A DNA stretch of 64,000 bases, from positions 744,001 through 808,000 of the forward strand of contig JAXHMB010000003.1 of the NCBI GenBank assembly GCA_034521755.1, given 5' to 3'. The stretch's first letter is position 1. Each line of letters starts with the position of its first letter. A model generated the notes under the pieces. The model was given only the letters and a program-made list of their open reading frames with translations, was not told the DNA's origin and ran no database searches. This stretch comes from JAXHMB01 sp034521755. Its GTDB lineage: Bacteria; Bacteroidota; Rhodothermia; Balneolales; Balneolaceae. The position numbers and the translations under genes are program-made. Of the stretch, positions 38,192 through 47,149 are shown piece after piece.

Positions 38192-38935
38192 TTACTTTGC
38201 TGTGGCCAATGCATCAAGGTAGCTCTTGGCAACTCGGCGATAAGCACCATTAAGATCGTAAGCTGATTGAATATTCTGTTGTGCCTGACTAAGTCTGTCA
38301 AGCTGAAAGTATGCATTCCCCAAATACCAATACGCTTTTTCAAGAACCAGCACATTTACCGATTCTTTTGCAGCAATCACATTTTGAAAATACTCTGTCG
38401 ATTTCTGGTAGCTGCCCTCATTATAATAAAGAGATCCAAGATTTAAATTCAGCTCAGCCTTCCATTCAATATCAGAAGCTTTTTCAAGCTCAGTATTTAA
38501 AAGAGATACTGCCTGATCAAACTTTCCGGTATTAGCCAAAGCTATAGCATCACTTATTACCTGTTTATCTTCTCCATTATCAGATAATGTCCCGTCAGCA
38601 GAACGATAATAATCAAGTTCAATACTGGCTATAGGCTCAACAGAAGCCGAGGAATCCAGTCCGGGAATATTAAATACAGACAACACGGTTACCAATACAA
38701 TAATGACTGCTGCGGCACTGTAACTCCAATATCTCCGAACTTGTGCCTTCTCTTTTTGCTTTTTCTTATTCTTAACAGCTTCTTTAAGATTAGCAACACT
38801 CTTGAGATAATCGAGATGGTATTCATCTTGAATAAGCTCTATCCAAAGCTCTTCAATTTCTTTCTCCGAGAGTTGACCATTTACATATCGGTCAATCTTC
38901 TCTTCAATGTCGTTATGTTCTATGCTCTCAATCAT
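38192..38935 (-). CDS. Membrane TPR protein with anti-sigma-like N-terminus
   Basis: A 247-residue single-pass protein. The cytoplasmic part (about 1-68) contains IEEKIDRYVNGQLSEKEIEE, the pattern (YxxGxLSxxExxxxE) seen at the start of many Bacteroidota anti-sigma factors. A hydrophobic helix covers about 70-92 (SAAAVIIVLVTVLSVF). The extracytoplasmic part carries about three TPRs (AIALANTGKFDQAVSLLN, LNLGSLYYNEGSYQKSTEYF, AYWYLGNAYFQLDRLSQAQ). Convergent with TPR-CHAT and in a locus with a sigma factor. I infer that it holds the sigma factor and senses an envelope signal through its TPRs. No zinc-binding motif was seen. Confidence 0.72.
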   Translation of the reverse strand: MIESIEHNDIEEKIDRYVNGQLSEKEIEELWIELIQDEYHLDYLKSVANLKEAVKNKKKQKEKAQVRRYWSYSAAAVIIVLVTVLSVFNIPGLDSSASVEPIASIELDYYRSADGTLSDNGEDKQVISDAIALANTGKFDQAVSLLNTELEKASDIEWKAELNLNLGSLYYNEGSYQKSTEYFQNVIAAKESVNVLVLEKAYWYLGNAYFQLDRLSQAQQNIQSAYDLNGAYRRVAKSYLDALATAK

Positions 38936-39307
38936 TATTCTAGCTTATATTTTAGTTTAATATCCTTGCATCAAGATACTAAATGAGAATTAAAAAACTT
39001 GTTTATTAAGATAATCTAATAATATAATATATAATTGAATTGAAATTAAAATACTTAACACAAAAATATTATTATGGAATTGCATTTGATTATCCATTTA
39101 GGGACTCCTCGTATAAAGCTTGATGAGTAACTAATTAAAACTACTGATTGGGGAAAAATTCACCTTTACCCAACCAACCTTATTTACAAGAGAACTTTGT
39201 TACCTAATTGTTACAAAAAAAATATTTTTTTTATCAACCTATTAATATGACCTAAAAACTGCTTTTTGTACCTTTAAAAGCATTCTTTTTAGAATAATTT
39301 TTGAATT
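38936..39307. other. AT-rich intergenic region upstream of the GH3 gene
   Basis: No gene is recognisable. The region is divergent, carrying the promoters of the membrane TPR gene and the GH3 gene. It contains GTTACAAAAAAA at 39210, as upstream of the lipoproteins, and a TACCTTTAA near 39269 that resembles a Bacteroidota -7 element (TAnnTTTG), which is weak evidence. Confidence 0.4.
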
Positions 39308-40438
39308 ATGGGTCAACACACGGTTAAAGTCTTAATACTAACATTTCTCTTTAGTTCAATCTTTGGGTGTGCCAGTGCCCAGAAGAATCCTGGTGTTTCA
39401 TTGGACAAAAAAATCGGCCAAATGCTAATGATAGGCTTTCGCGGAACATCTATTAATCAACAAAGCCCGATTGTAAAGGATATAGTTGATAATCATATAG
39501 GAGGAGTAATACTCTTCGATTATGATGTGCCTGCTGATACCAGCATCCGAAATATCGTCTCTCCTAAACAAGTAAAAAAACTCACTTCAACCCTTCAGGG
39601 TTATGCCGATATTCCTCTTTTTATTTCCATAGATCAGGAAGGCGGAAAAGTTAAACGTTTGAAGCCCAAGCACGGGTTTGATAAAACGGTATCAGCGCAG
39701 TATCTGGGAAGCTTAAATAACCGGGACAGCACCCAATACTATGCCCATAAGATGGCTCAAACTCTTAAAAACTTAGGTATCAATACAAACCTGGCCCCGG
39801 TGGTTGATGTAAATATAAATCCAGAGAACCCTGTAATTGGAAAACTGGAACGCAGCTTTTCGGATAACCCACAGATAGTTGCAAAACAGGCCAAAATATT
39901 TATTAAGGAATTAAACAAAAGGGGAATTCTAACATCACTCAAACACTTTCCGGGCCATGGCAGCTCAAAAGGTGACTCTCATTTAGGAGTAGTGGATGTC
40001 AGTACCAGCTGGCAGCCAAAAGAACTCATACCATATCGAGAGATTATTGAAGAAGACTTAGCTGATATGATCATGACAGCTCACATCTTTAATACAAAGC
40101 TGGATTCTACTTATCCCGCGACCCTTTCAGAACCTACCATAAATGGATTATTGAGGGATAGTATTGGATTTGAGGGCGTAGTTGTTTCTGATGACCTGCA
40201 AATGGGAGCCATTCGCAAAGAATATGGGCTCAGAGAAACCATTAAGCTGAGCATTCAGGCCGGAGTAGACATGCTGGTTTTTGCCAACAATTCTGTTTTT
40301 GATGAAAATATTGCTTCAAAAGCTCATAGAATTATCACTGAACTGATAGACGAAGGAATTATTTCGGAGCAACGAATTGATCAATCATACCAGCGTATCA
40401 TGGGTTTAAAAAGAAAATATCTTATTCAAGAAAATTAA
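39308..40438 (+). CDS. Glycoside hydrolase family 3 lipoprotein (beta-N-acetylhexosaminidase-like)
   Basis: A 376-residue GH3 N-terminal domain protein. Lipobox SIFGC places the lipid anchor at Cys21. The NagZ-type loop with catalytic His is KHFPGHGSSKGDSHLG, and the nucleophile Asp is in GVVVSDDLQMGAI. VDQEGG-type substrate loop appears as ISIDQEGGKVKRL. NagZ enzymes recycle muropeptides in the cytosol, whereas the lipoprotein signal here suggests a periplasmic or outer-membrane form. There is no second GH3 C-terminal domain. Monocistronic. Confidence 0.92.
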   Translation: MGQHTVKVLILTFLFSSIFGCASAQKNPGVSLDKKIGQMLMIGFRGTSINQQSPIVKDIVDNHIGGVILFDYDVPADTSIRNIVSPKQVKKLTSTLQGYADIPLFISIDQEGGKVKRLKPKHGFDKTVSAQYLGSLNNRDSTQYYAHKMAQTLKNLGINTNLAPVVDVNINPENPVIGKLERSFSDNPQIVAKQAKIFIKELNKRGILTSLKHFPGHGSSKGDSHLGVVDVSTSWQPKELIPYREIIEEDLADMIMTAHIFNTKLDSTYPATLSEPTINGLLRDSIGFEGVVVSDDLQMGAIRKEYGLRETIKLSIQAGVDMLVFANNSVFDENIASKAHRIITELIDEGIISEQRIDQSYQRIMGLKRKYLIQEN

Positions 40439-40489
40439 AAGAAGGTTGGAGAGTTGAACTCCCTCACGACTAATATTTGGAAAGGGTAC

Positions 40490-40550
40490 CTAACAAGTAA
40501 TGAGTGACAAGTAATATTTACCCATCACTCATTATTCATTACTAAAGCTT
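40490..40550. repeat. Inverted repeat between convergent genes
   Basis: TAATGAGTGA (40498-40507) pairs with TCACTCATTA (40525-40534), flanked by AACAAG and CTTGTT. It lies between the stops of the GH3 and S9 genes. Weak T runs make it a doubtful terminator; the text resembles a dispersed repeat. Confidence 0.5.
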
Positions 40551-40551
40551 G

Positions 40552-43293
40552 TTACTTCCCTCTGTAAGGCACGCCTTCTGTTATCCAGTCCGGAGCTTTT
40601 TCACCTCTTAGATAATGATCGAAATACTCTTTCATTTTAATAGCATAGTCCAGCCTGTTTGCATACTCCTGCAGGTGATGCGGCTCTCCTCGATACTGAA
40701 GAAATACAGCATCTTTCTCGAGACGGCGCAATGCCAGATATAACTCTATTCCCTGATACCAGGGAACCGCAGTATCTTCATCACCAAACATAATCAGCAT
40801 GGGAGTTTCAATACGATCAGCATAAAAGACCGGTGAATTTTCGATATAGCGTTCAGGATATTCAAATAAACTCCCTCCCAACCTGCTTTGGGTTTGCTCA
40901 TATTGAAATTGTCGGGCCAATCCTGATCCCCAGCGAATTCCGCTATAGGCGCTGGTCATGTTGGAGACAGGTGCACCAGCAATGGCAGCATCAAAAATAT
41001 CGGTTTGTGTTACCATAAAAGCCGTCTGATAGCCGCTCCACGAATGCCCGTGCAGTCCCAGCTTGTCCGGATCTGCAATACCCATTTCAATGAGCTTATG
41101 CACTCCCGGCACCAAGCTTTTGGTCGAAGCGAATCCCGGTTCTCCTACTTCAAAGCGAATGTCTGGTAAAAACACTACATAATTATCACTTACCCACTGG
41201 GGCAATGTGGGACGATCATCATTCGTAATGCTGTTAAATTCATAGGCTCGCTGTGAGAAAAACCGATAATAATAAATCAACACCGGGTATTTCTTTCCTT
41301 CTTCATAGGTATCGGGTTTGATGACTGCTCCCTGAATATCTTTGCCGTCAAGGCTTTTCCATTTAATAAGTTCAGCTGTTCCCCAGTTGTAGGTATCATG
41401 CAAATCCATGTGCAGACTGGTAAGCTGTTGGGTATTTTTAAAACTGATGTCGTCACTTAACCATACATTGGGGTACTCGTCATAGCTTTCCCTGGTGTAT
41501 AAGAAACGATTACTGTCTTCAGCTTTTGCAATGAAGTCAAACTTTTTGGGTTCTTCCAGTCGTTTTTGTGTGCCTGTCCTATTTAGCCTCAGCGTGTAAA
41601 ATCCATAGGTCTTTTTCTTCTCATAATATCCTTCAAGCAATAATTCTTCCCTTTTTCCATAGGCCCACTTTTCAGGATCAAGCTGTTGGATACGGTAACT
41701 TATTTGCCGGTCTCGTCCATCTTCTGTAAGATTAATCGGTTGCCCTCCGTCTGTAGGAAATTTCCAAATGTCGTATTTGTCATAAATTAGCACGGCATCA
41801 TCACTTTTCATCCACCCTGCAACTCCATAGCCCTGTGCCGGAGATGGATAATCATGATCTTCGTTATAAAAAGGGATGTCCAAACTCTCCGTCAAGTTTG
41901 TATAAACGTCTTCGTTAATATCATAGAGATGCCAGTTTTTGTCTCTGTAAAAGACGACAAAATTCCCGCCGGGGGACAGTTCTGCACCTGAACGCAATTT
42001 TTCGGCTACTTTCGTTCTTTCACCTGATTGTAAATTCACTACAAAAACATCATCAAAAAAACCTGACCATGTCATCAATTTACGATATGGAATATTCGAA
42101 CTTCCCAAGGCAACATTTGCATTTTCACTTACATCAACATCAGGCATCTGTTTATCTGCCAGCTGAACCCACTTGTTATCATTGATATGATAAACCGCTC
42201 GATAAAGCTGATTCTTGCGGTAGTTCCAGGTGTTTTTTTCATGCGTCTTAATGAGCGGGTCATCCCAGTGCCAAACATCTACCCCTTTCTCATCCAGAAT
42301 CTGTTCCCGATCATAAATATCAATAGACTCTGTAGTGTCTTTTTGGGCATTTGCCTCTATAGCATTAACCATTTCCTGATCCATAAATCCAAAGTAGAGA
42401 CGCTCACCATCCTGTGTCCAATCTAAATTGTTATTGCTTCGCAATGCCCATCCTCCTGGTGTTTCTTCATGGCTGACCAATGTTTGCAGTTGCTCGTTTT
42501 TGGCATTCCACAGATGTAAATTAGCATCACCCGGTTCAAAATCATCATCCAGTGTTGACTCAACAAAAGCCAGACGCTGAGTCCCATCGTCCCAGCTCAA
42601 ATTGTTATAAAATCCATGTTCCTGTTGATGAACTGCTTGCTCTGTCCTAGCATCGGAAAGATCGCGCACATATATTCCATTTTGGGCGGAAGTATCTACT
42701 ACTGAATAAGCTAGATGACTTGAGGTACTGTCAAACGACATCGATGAGACAAATGGAATTGACAACTCAGACCCATCAGCCAGGTTTCTTACAATAAGCT
42801 CGGTACCCAGCTGCTTATTCTTTGATTTGAGGTCTTCAATTTCTTTGGATTGGTACCGATGGATAGCCAACCACTTGCCATCATTGGAAAATGTAAAAGA
42901 CTGCACACTGTCCATTGAAATAGTCTCACCGGATGTTGTATTCAACAAACTCATGCCCTGACGACCTGCTTTTCCATTTTTAGCTTTTAACTGCTTCGCC
43001 AGCGGTATTTCTATTTCAGCACCAACCCAGCGTCCATTCTTTGTGATTTTAGGATTATTACCTAACTCAATGGTAAACATTTGATCATTACTGACACTTC
43101 GGACACGGACTTCCCCATCACCGCGATCCGGCCAAACACTATAAACAATCCACTCTCCATTTGCCGATATTTGGGTATCTGAAATATCCTCCCATTTCAT
43201 GACGTCCTCAAAGGTAAGCTGTTTATTTTGAGCCAAAGAACTGCTAAAACAAAATAAACTTATAAATATCAACAAACGTGATATACCTGCCAA
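40552..43293 (-). CDS. S9 family peptidase (prolyl oligopeptidase fold)
   Basis: Exported serine peptidase of 913 residues, with a signal peptide ending near SSSLAQNK. A beta-propeller region with WSPDG-like repeats fills about residues 30-620. The C-terminal alpha/beta hydrolase holds the nucleophile motif GHSWSGYQTA, the Asp in LIMFGDEDTAVPW and the His in GEPHHLQEYANR. It is longer than the frameshifted S9 gene at 15.5-17.5 kb and is intact. Peptide substrates unknown. Monocistronic, divergent from the DinB-like gene. Confidence 0.94.
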   Translation of the reverse strand: MAGISRLLIFISLFCFSSSLAQNKQLTFEDVMKWEDISDTQISANGEWIVYSVWPDRGDGEVRVRSVSNDQMFTIELGNNPKITKNGRWVGAEIEIPLAKQLKAKNGKAGRQGMSLLNTTSGETISMDSVQSFTFSNDGKWLAIHRYQSKEIEDLKSKNKQLGTELIVRNLADGSELSIPFVSSMSFDSTSSHLAYSVVDTSAQNGIYVRDLSDARTEQAVHQQEHGFYNNLSWDDGTQRLAFVESTLDDDFEPGDANLHLWNAKNEQLQTLVSHEETPGGWALRSNNNLDWTQDGERLYFGFMDQEMVNAIEANAQKDTTESIDIYDREQILDEKGVDVWHWDDPLIKTHEKNTWNYRKNQLYRAVYHINDNKWVQLADKQMPDVDVSENANVALGSSNIPYRKLMTWSGFFDDVFVVNLQSGERTKVAEKLRSGAELSPGGNFVVFYRDKNWHLYDINEDVYTNLTESLDIPFYNEDHDYPSPAQGYGVAGWMKSDDAVLIYDKYDIWKFPTDGGQPINLTEDGRDRQISYRIQQLDPEKWAYGKREELLLEGYYEKKKTYGFYTLRLNRTGTQKRLEEPKKFDFIAKAEDSNRFLYTRESYDEYPNVWLSDDISFKNTQQLTSLHMDLHDTYNWGTAELIKWKSLDGKDIQGAVIKPDTYEEGKKYPVLIYYYRFFSQRAYEFNSITNDDRPTLPQWVSDNYVVFLPDIRFEVGEPGFASTKSLVPGVHKLIEMGIADPDKLGLHGHSWSGYQTAFMVTQTDIFDAAIAGAPVSNMTSAYSGIRWGSGLARQFQYEQTQSRLGGSLFEYPERYIENSPVFYADRIETPMLIMFGDEDTAVPWYQGIELYLALRRLEKDAVFLQYRGEPHHLQEYANRLDYAIKMKEYFDHYLRGEKAPDWITEGVPYRGK

Positions 43294-43468
43294 ATGATCG
43301 CATATTGAATCTATTCATAGTAAAAAGATATTTTTGTAGGTGATATTTGAAACAATCTTTTCCCGATAGCAATGGAATTAACTAATAAATATTTTGAATT
43401 AATAACATGATTACTAGCTTTTTGAATCATTTTACGTAATACTAATCATAAACACAGCCTAAGTTTCC

Positions 43469-44041
43469 ATGGGAAAATCATATCCTGCTTCTTTTGAGTA
43501 CTTTATACAACAGTTTGAAAAGGCTATACAATCAAGCCAGGATTTTTTTCGAAGAATAGACGAAACGATCTTCTCTTTAAAACCCGGTAAGGATCAATGG
43601 TCGATTGGGGAATGTTATAGCCACTTGATCCAAACAGGGAACCTCTATCTTGAGAAAGTTACACAAGGAATGGAAATGGGCAACCCCGGTGAAAGCCAAC
43701 CGGAAAATCCTCTGTCGCTGCGCTTGCATATGAAATGGTTTGTACAATATCTAGAACCACCGATCTCAGTTAAGTCAAAAGCACCGGGAGCTTTTCATCC
43801 ACAAAATGGATCGGCAATTAAAAAAGAAGAAATTGTGCAAGATTTTCTTGACCAGCAAAATGCCTTTCTAAAACATCTTAAAACTGCTCAAAAGAATCAT
43901 ATTGACCTAAGCAGCATTAAAGTTTCAAATCCCCTGCTTTCTTTTGTCGGTATGACTGTAGCAGAATGTATTGCCGTTACAGAAGCACATACCCGCAGAC
44001 ATATGGAACAAGCTAAAAGAGTTTTTGATCAGATTTCTTAA
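43469..44041 (+). CDS. DinB-like family protein
   Basis: A 190-residue four-helix bundle protein of the DinB/YfiT type. These are putative metal-dependent enzymes, some being thiol (bacillithiol or mycothiol) S-transferases. The metal-binding His candidates are in GECYSHLIQTG and near the end in EAHTRRHMEQAKRV. The start at ATG 43469 follows an AT-rich leader. A degraded repeat follows the stop codon. Confidence 0.82.
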   Translation: MGKSYPASFEYFIQQFEKAIQSSQDFFRRIDETIFSLKPGKDQWSIGECYSHLIQTGNLYLEKVTQGMEMGNPGESQPENPLSLRLHMKWFVQYLEPPISVKSKAPGAFHPQNGSAIKKEEIVQDFLDQQNAFLKHLKTAQKNHIDLSSIKVSNPLLSFVGMTVAECIAVTEAHTRRHMEQAKRVFDQIS

Positions 44042-44080
44042 CAAAGAAAAAACATGTTGTGTTATGCTGATCAGCAAACT

Positions 44081-44099
44081 TCCTGAACACAGGATGACA
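44081..44099. repeat. Degenerate copy of the TCATCCTGAA-type element
   Basis: TTCCTGAACACAGGATGACAT lies between the convergent DinB-like and carotenoid hydroxylase genes and resembles half of the elements at 23282 and 27942. Confidence 0.45.
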
Positions 44100-44104
44100 T
44101 ATAA

Positions 44105-44566
44105 TTATGAATTCCTTTTCCGTTCGGGATATTCATCATAGGGAAACAAAAACAAGCCATATGGCTCCTGCCCCTTTTTATCGACTGACTGGTGATGATT
44201 CTGGTGGGCACGCCGAATCAACCGCATTATCTTGCTGTCGCTCTTGAAAGGAACAAAACGCTTGTGGGCAAATAAATCATGGATGACAAAATACAAAATG
44301 CCATAAATGGCAATACCTAAACCTATTGGAAAAGCCACAGACATCAATGGGTTAGCTGAGCCCCAGTACATCAACCCAATTGAGACGGCAGCAAAGAACA
44401 ACGAAAAAATATCATTCATCTCAAAAAGTCCGTGATGCGCTTCATGATGCGTCTGATGAATTTTCCAAAACAAGCCGTGAAATAAAAACCGGTGCACCAG
44501 ATAAGATACTACCTCCATACCGGAAAAACCGAGAAGCGTCCACCCCATAAAAGCTGCTATATCCAT
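44105..44566 (-). CDS. crtZ: Beta-carotene hydroxylase-like protein (fatty acid hydroxylase superfamily)
   Basis: A 153-residue membrane di-iron oxygenase. Histidine clusters are HRFLFHGLFWKIHQTHHEAHH and HDLFAHKRF ... RRAHQNHHQS, the CrtZ arrangement. Hydrophobic segments flank them. It would add 3-hydroxyl groups to carotenoid rings, consistent with pigmented relatives, but no other carotenoid gene is in the window, so a broader sterol-desaturase-like role cannot be excluded. Confidence 0.85.
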   Translation of the reverse strand: MDIAAFMGWTLLGFSGMEVVSYLVHRFLFHGLFWKIHQTHHEAHHGLFEMNDIFSLFFAAVSIGLMYWGSANPLMSVAFPIGLGIAIYGILYFVIHDLFAHKRFVPFKSDSKIMRLIRRAHQNHHQSVDKKGQEPYGLFLFPYDEYPERKRNS

Positions 44567-44680
44567 ATATAATTCTATTAACTTTATCGTTGCTCTAAAA
44601 TGTCTAAAAATTTCCTATATCAAAACGGAATTTAATACGTATAGTTCTTTGTTGCGATAGTGCACTAACAATTGACAGCT

Positions 44681-45118
44681 ATGGATGAGTTTCAAATAAC
44701 CGATATTTATTCGGGCGATATAGAACGGTATAAGCATGACAAGGAAGCAAAATTTTCTAAAGAAACCGGTTTTCCTTCTCCGGCCCGTGATCATTATGAA
44801 AAAAGACTCTCGCTGGACGAACATATTATTCGTCGGCCTGCAGCTACTTTTTTCGTCCGTGTAAAAGGCAACGGACTCAACAATATCGGTATCTATTCGC
44901 AAGATATTCTGGTAGTTGACAGATCCTTGAAACCATTTTCAGGCTGCCTCGTGGTAGTAATACTGGAAGGTGAACATACCTTGCGAAGATTGGAAAAACG
45001 TAAAGGCACCATGTTTTTATGTACTAAAGAAAACCAGAAAAATGCCACAGCCATCACAAATGACCTGGATTATGAAATATGGGGTGTGGTTTCGCATTCT
45101 ATCCACAAGCACATATAG
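44681..45118 (+). CDS. UmuD/LexA-like S24 protein lacking both catalytic residues
   Basis: The 145 residues align along their length with UmuD: the FPSPA.D region (residues 31-37), LSLDEHIIRRPAATFFVRV, GIYSQDILVVDRS and a closing GVVSHSIHKHI. The Ser-Lys dyad of the family is absent. The GDSM nucleophile motif is GNGL at 63-66 (Ser to Gly65), and the FTVKKL lysine is Arg in HTLRRL (near 102). Self-cleavage is therefore not expected. The open frame extends to a TTG at 44672, but I use ATG 44681. No umuC polymerase gene follows; instead a TetR gene starts 3 bases after the stop, then an ABC1 kinase, making a three-gene operon. It may act as a binding or decoy protein. Confidence 0.8.
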   Translation: MDEFQITDIYSGDIERYKHDKEAKFSKETGFPSPARDHYEKRLSLDEHIIRRPAATFFVRVKGNGLNNIGIYSQDILVVDRSLKPFSGCLVVVILEGEHTLRRLEKRKGTMFLCTKENQKNATAITNDLDYEIWGVVSHSIHKHI

Positions 45119-45121
45119 CGT

Positions 45122-45823
45122 ATGTTTGAAGATTTAGACCTTGAAAAATTACAGACGAAGTTGGACATCACCGAGATAGCCTGCCATCTGTATGTAAAAA
45201 ATAATGGGAGCTTCACCTTTAAAGACATCGCCAAAGAACTGGAGTTAGATCCGGCCGAGATCTTCGATTACTTTCCCAATAAAAAAGCAGTGCTTCAATT
45301 TTATTATGCTTCGCTGGTAATTCGTTACCGTTTTATGATTGAAGAGATAGACGATTTTGAAACGTATTCTCTCAGCGAAAAGCTTTCCAATTTTACCTAT
45401 GCCTCATTTGATATGATGAAAGAACAACAAGAGTTTGTTGAGGCTACCTTCAAATCTGAGGTCGTTCATAACTTTTCTACCACTGGTTATGAAAAATACA
45501 TAGAACAGATGCTCAGACATTTTTTCAGAAACGACACCCGTATTTCAGCCAGCAGCTCTTTGGTCATGCGTCCACTTTTCTTTCAACTGCTGCGTAAGAA
45601 GTATTTATACTTGATAAACTTCTGGCTTGATGACGACAGCGAAGGGAAAGAACTTACTATGGAGCTGACAGATAAGCTCACGGCTATGATACAGGAAATC
45701 ATGTACAGCCCCGTTGTGGATAAAGGATTTGAGCTGATCAAATTTCTGGTAACGAATGGTATCATCACCCGGAATATTCCCTTTTGGGACACTATCACTT
45801 CAAAAATTGAAATACGAGATTAA
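45122..45823 (+). CDS. TetR/AcrR family transcriptional regulator
   Basis: A 233-residue protein. The N-terminal helix-turn-helix FTFKDIAKELELDPAEIFDYF, followed by PNKKAVLQFYY, is the TetR DNA-binding signature (residues about 33-60). The remainder is a helical ligand-binding or dimer domain without recognisable ligand motif. It starts 3 bases after the UmuD-like gene and overlaps the kinase gene start at TTAATG, so the three are translated from one message. It probably regulates this operon. Confidence 0.88.
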   Translation: MFEDLDLEKLQTKLDITEIACHLYVKNNGSFTFKDIAKELELDPAEIFDYFPNKKAVLQFYYASLVIRYRFMIEEIDDFETYSLSEKLSNFTYASFDMMKEQQEFVEATFKSEVVHNFSTTGYEKYIEQMLRHFFRNDTRISASSSLVMRPLFFQLLRKKYLYLINFWLDDDSEGKELTMELTDKLTAMIQEIMYSPVVDKGFELIKFLVTNGIITRNIPFWDTITSKIEIRD

Positions 45824-47139
45824 TGAGCGACGATTTTCCCTCATCAAAACTGGACCGCGGTAAGATTTTTGCCAAGACCGGCTTAAAGTTGGGTACCAAT
45901 TATGCCAAACGGTATTTAAAAAAGAAGTCCGGCAAAACAGAAACTTCCGATGAGGCCCGAGAATTTCATTCTGAAAATGCGAAAGAAGTTTTTAAAGAAT
46001 TTACCAAGCTTCGCGGTACCGCCCTTAAAATTGCCCAATCCCTAAGTATGGACCAGGGTATGCTGCCTGAGGAGTTTGCTGAAGTAATGAGTGAAGCCCA
46101 GTACAGCGTCCCTCCTATTAACAAAGCACTAGCCCGATCTATAATTAAGAAAGAACTGGGTGATTATCCCGAGAAGGTATTCACAGAGTTTAGCTCTCAG
46201 GCGATTGCAGCAGCATCAATCGGGCAAGTACATCAAGCCCGGCTGATGTCCGGAGAAAAAGTAGCTGTTAAAATTCAGTATCCTAACGTTCGAAATACTA
46301 TTGAATCAGATCTCAGCATTGCCAAGACGTTATTAAAACGTTTTATCAAAAAAGGGGCGAATATTGATGAATACTTTGATGAGATTCAAAATACGCTTTT
46401 TGAGGAAACGGATTACCTGCAGGAAGGCAAATACTTGGATTACTTCCACAACCGATTTGATCAGGACCTGATCGTTACTCCGGTATGGCACGAAGAGTTT
46501 TCTACCCAAAAAGTTTTGACCATGGGGTTTTTAGAGGGACAGCATCTTAAAGAATTCTTAGATGAAAACCCCTCACAAGAACGGAAAAATCATTTTGGGC
46601 AGCTGCTCTGGGATTTCTTTCATGAGCAAGTACAGCAACGTGATTTTATCCATGCAGATACGCATCCGGGCAACTTTTTACTTCGTGAAGATGGCCGTCT
46701 TGGAGTTATCGATTTTGGCTGCGTAAAGAAATTCCCACCGGAGTTCAGCAAGATGTATATGCAGCTATTGCCTACCCACTTAGAAAAAAGCGAAGCTGAA
46801 ATTCGTCAGCTGTACATTGACTTGGACATTATAAGAGCAAACCCGGATAAACCCGAAAAAGAAGAACAATTCTTTCAGTTTTGTAAAAATTACGGCAATA
46901 CCTTTGCTCGCCCTTATCTAGATGACGCGTTTGATTTCGGAGATCCAGACTTCAAAAAAAGATTGAATGAGTTTGCCAAAGAGCCGCCCATCATGGATGA
47001 ACCGCGGGGAGACAAAAACTTTATCTACAGCACTAAAGTGCATTTAGGTCTGTACAGCCTGCTCATGAAACTGGAGGCCCAGATTGATACTTCGCGAAGT
47101 AAGGAAGTCGCTTTTCGCGTACTCGATGAAATGGAATAG
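45823..47139 (+). CDS. ABC1/AarF/UbiB family atypical kinase
   Basis: A 438-residue protein-kinase-like ATPase. The N-terminal KxGQ-type motif reads LRGTALKIAQSLSMD (Ala in place of Gly), the Ala-rich loop is AAASIGQVHQA, and the phosphate-binding lysine is in VAVKIQYPNV. The catalytic loop IHADTHPGNF and the metal-binding VIDFGCVK are intact. Relatives support ubiquinone or other isoprenoid lipid metabolism. No quinone biosynthesis genes are adjacent. Third gene of the UmuD-like/TetR operon. Confidence 0.93.
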   Translation: MSDDFPSSKLDRGKIFAKTGLKLGTNYAKRYLKKKSGKTETSDEAREFHSENAKEVFKEFTKLRGTALKIAQSLSMDQGMLPEEFAEVMSEAQYSVPPINKALARSIIKKELGDYPEKVFTEFSSQAIAAASIGQVHQARLMSGEKVAVKIQYPNVRNTIESDLSIAKTLLKRFIKKGANIDEYFDEIQNTLFEETDYLQEGKYLDYFHNRFDQDLIVTPVWHEEFSTQKVLTMGFLEGQHLKEFLDENPSQERKNHFGQLLWDFFHEQVQQRDFIHADTHPGNFLLREDGRLGVIDFGCVKKFPPEFSKMYMQLLPTHLEKSEAEIRQLYIDLDIIRANPDKPEKEEQFFQFCKNYGNTFARPYLDDAFDFGDPDFKKRLNEFAKEPPIMDEPRGDKNFIYSTKVHLGLYSLLMKLEAQIDTSRSKEVAFRVLDEME

Positions 47140-47149
47140 ATAAGAGGGA

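Noticed and set aside
44681..45118. Functional UmuD of an SOS mutagenic polymerase operon
   Set aside because: Catalytic Ser and Lys are missing and no umuC/dinB polymerase gene follows; the adjacent DinB-like gene at 43469 is the unrelated four-helix metal-binding family.
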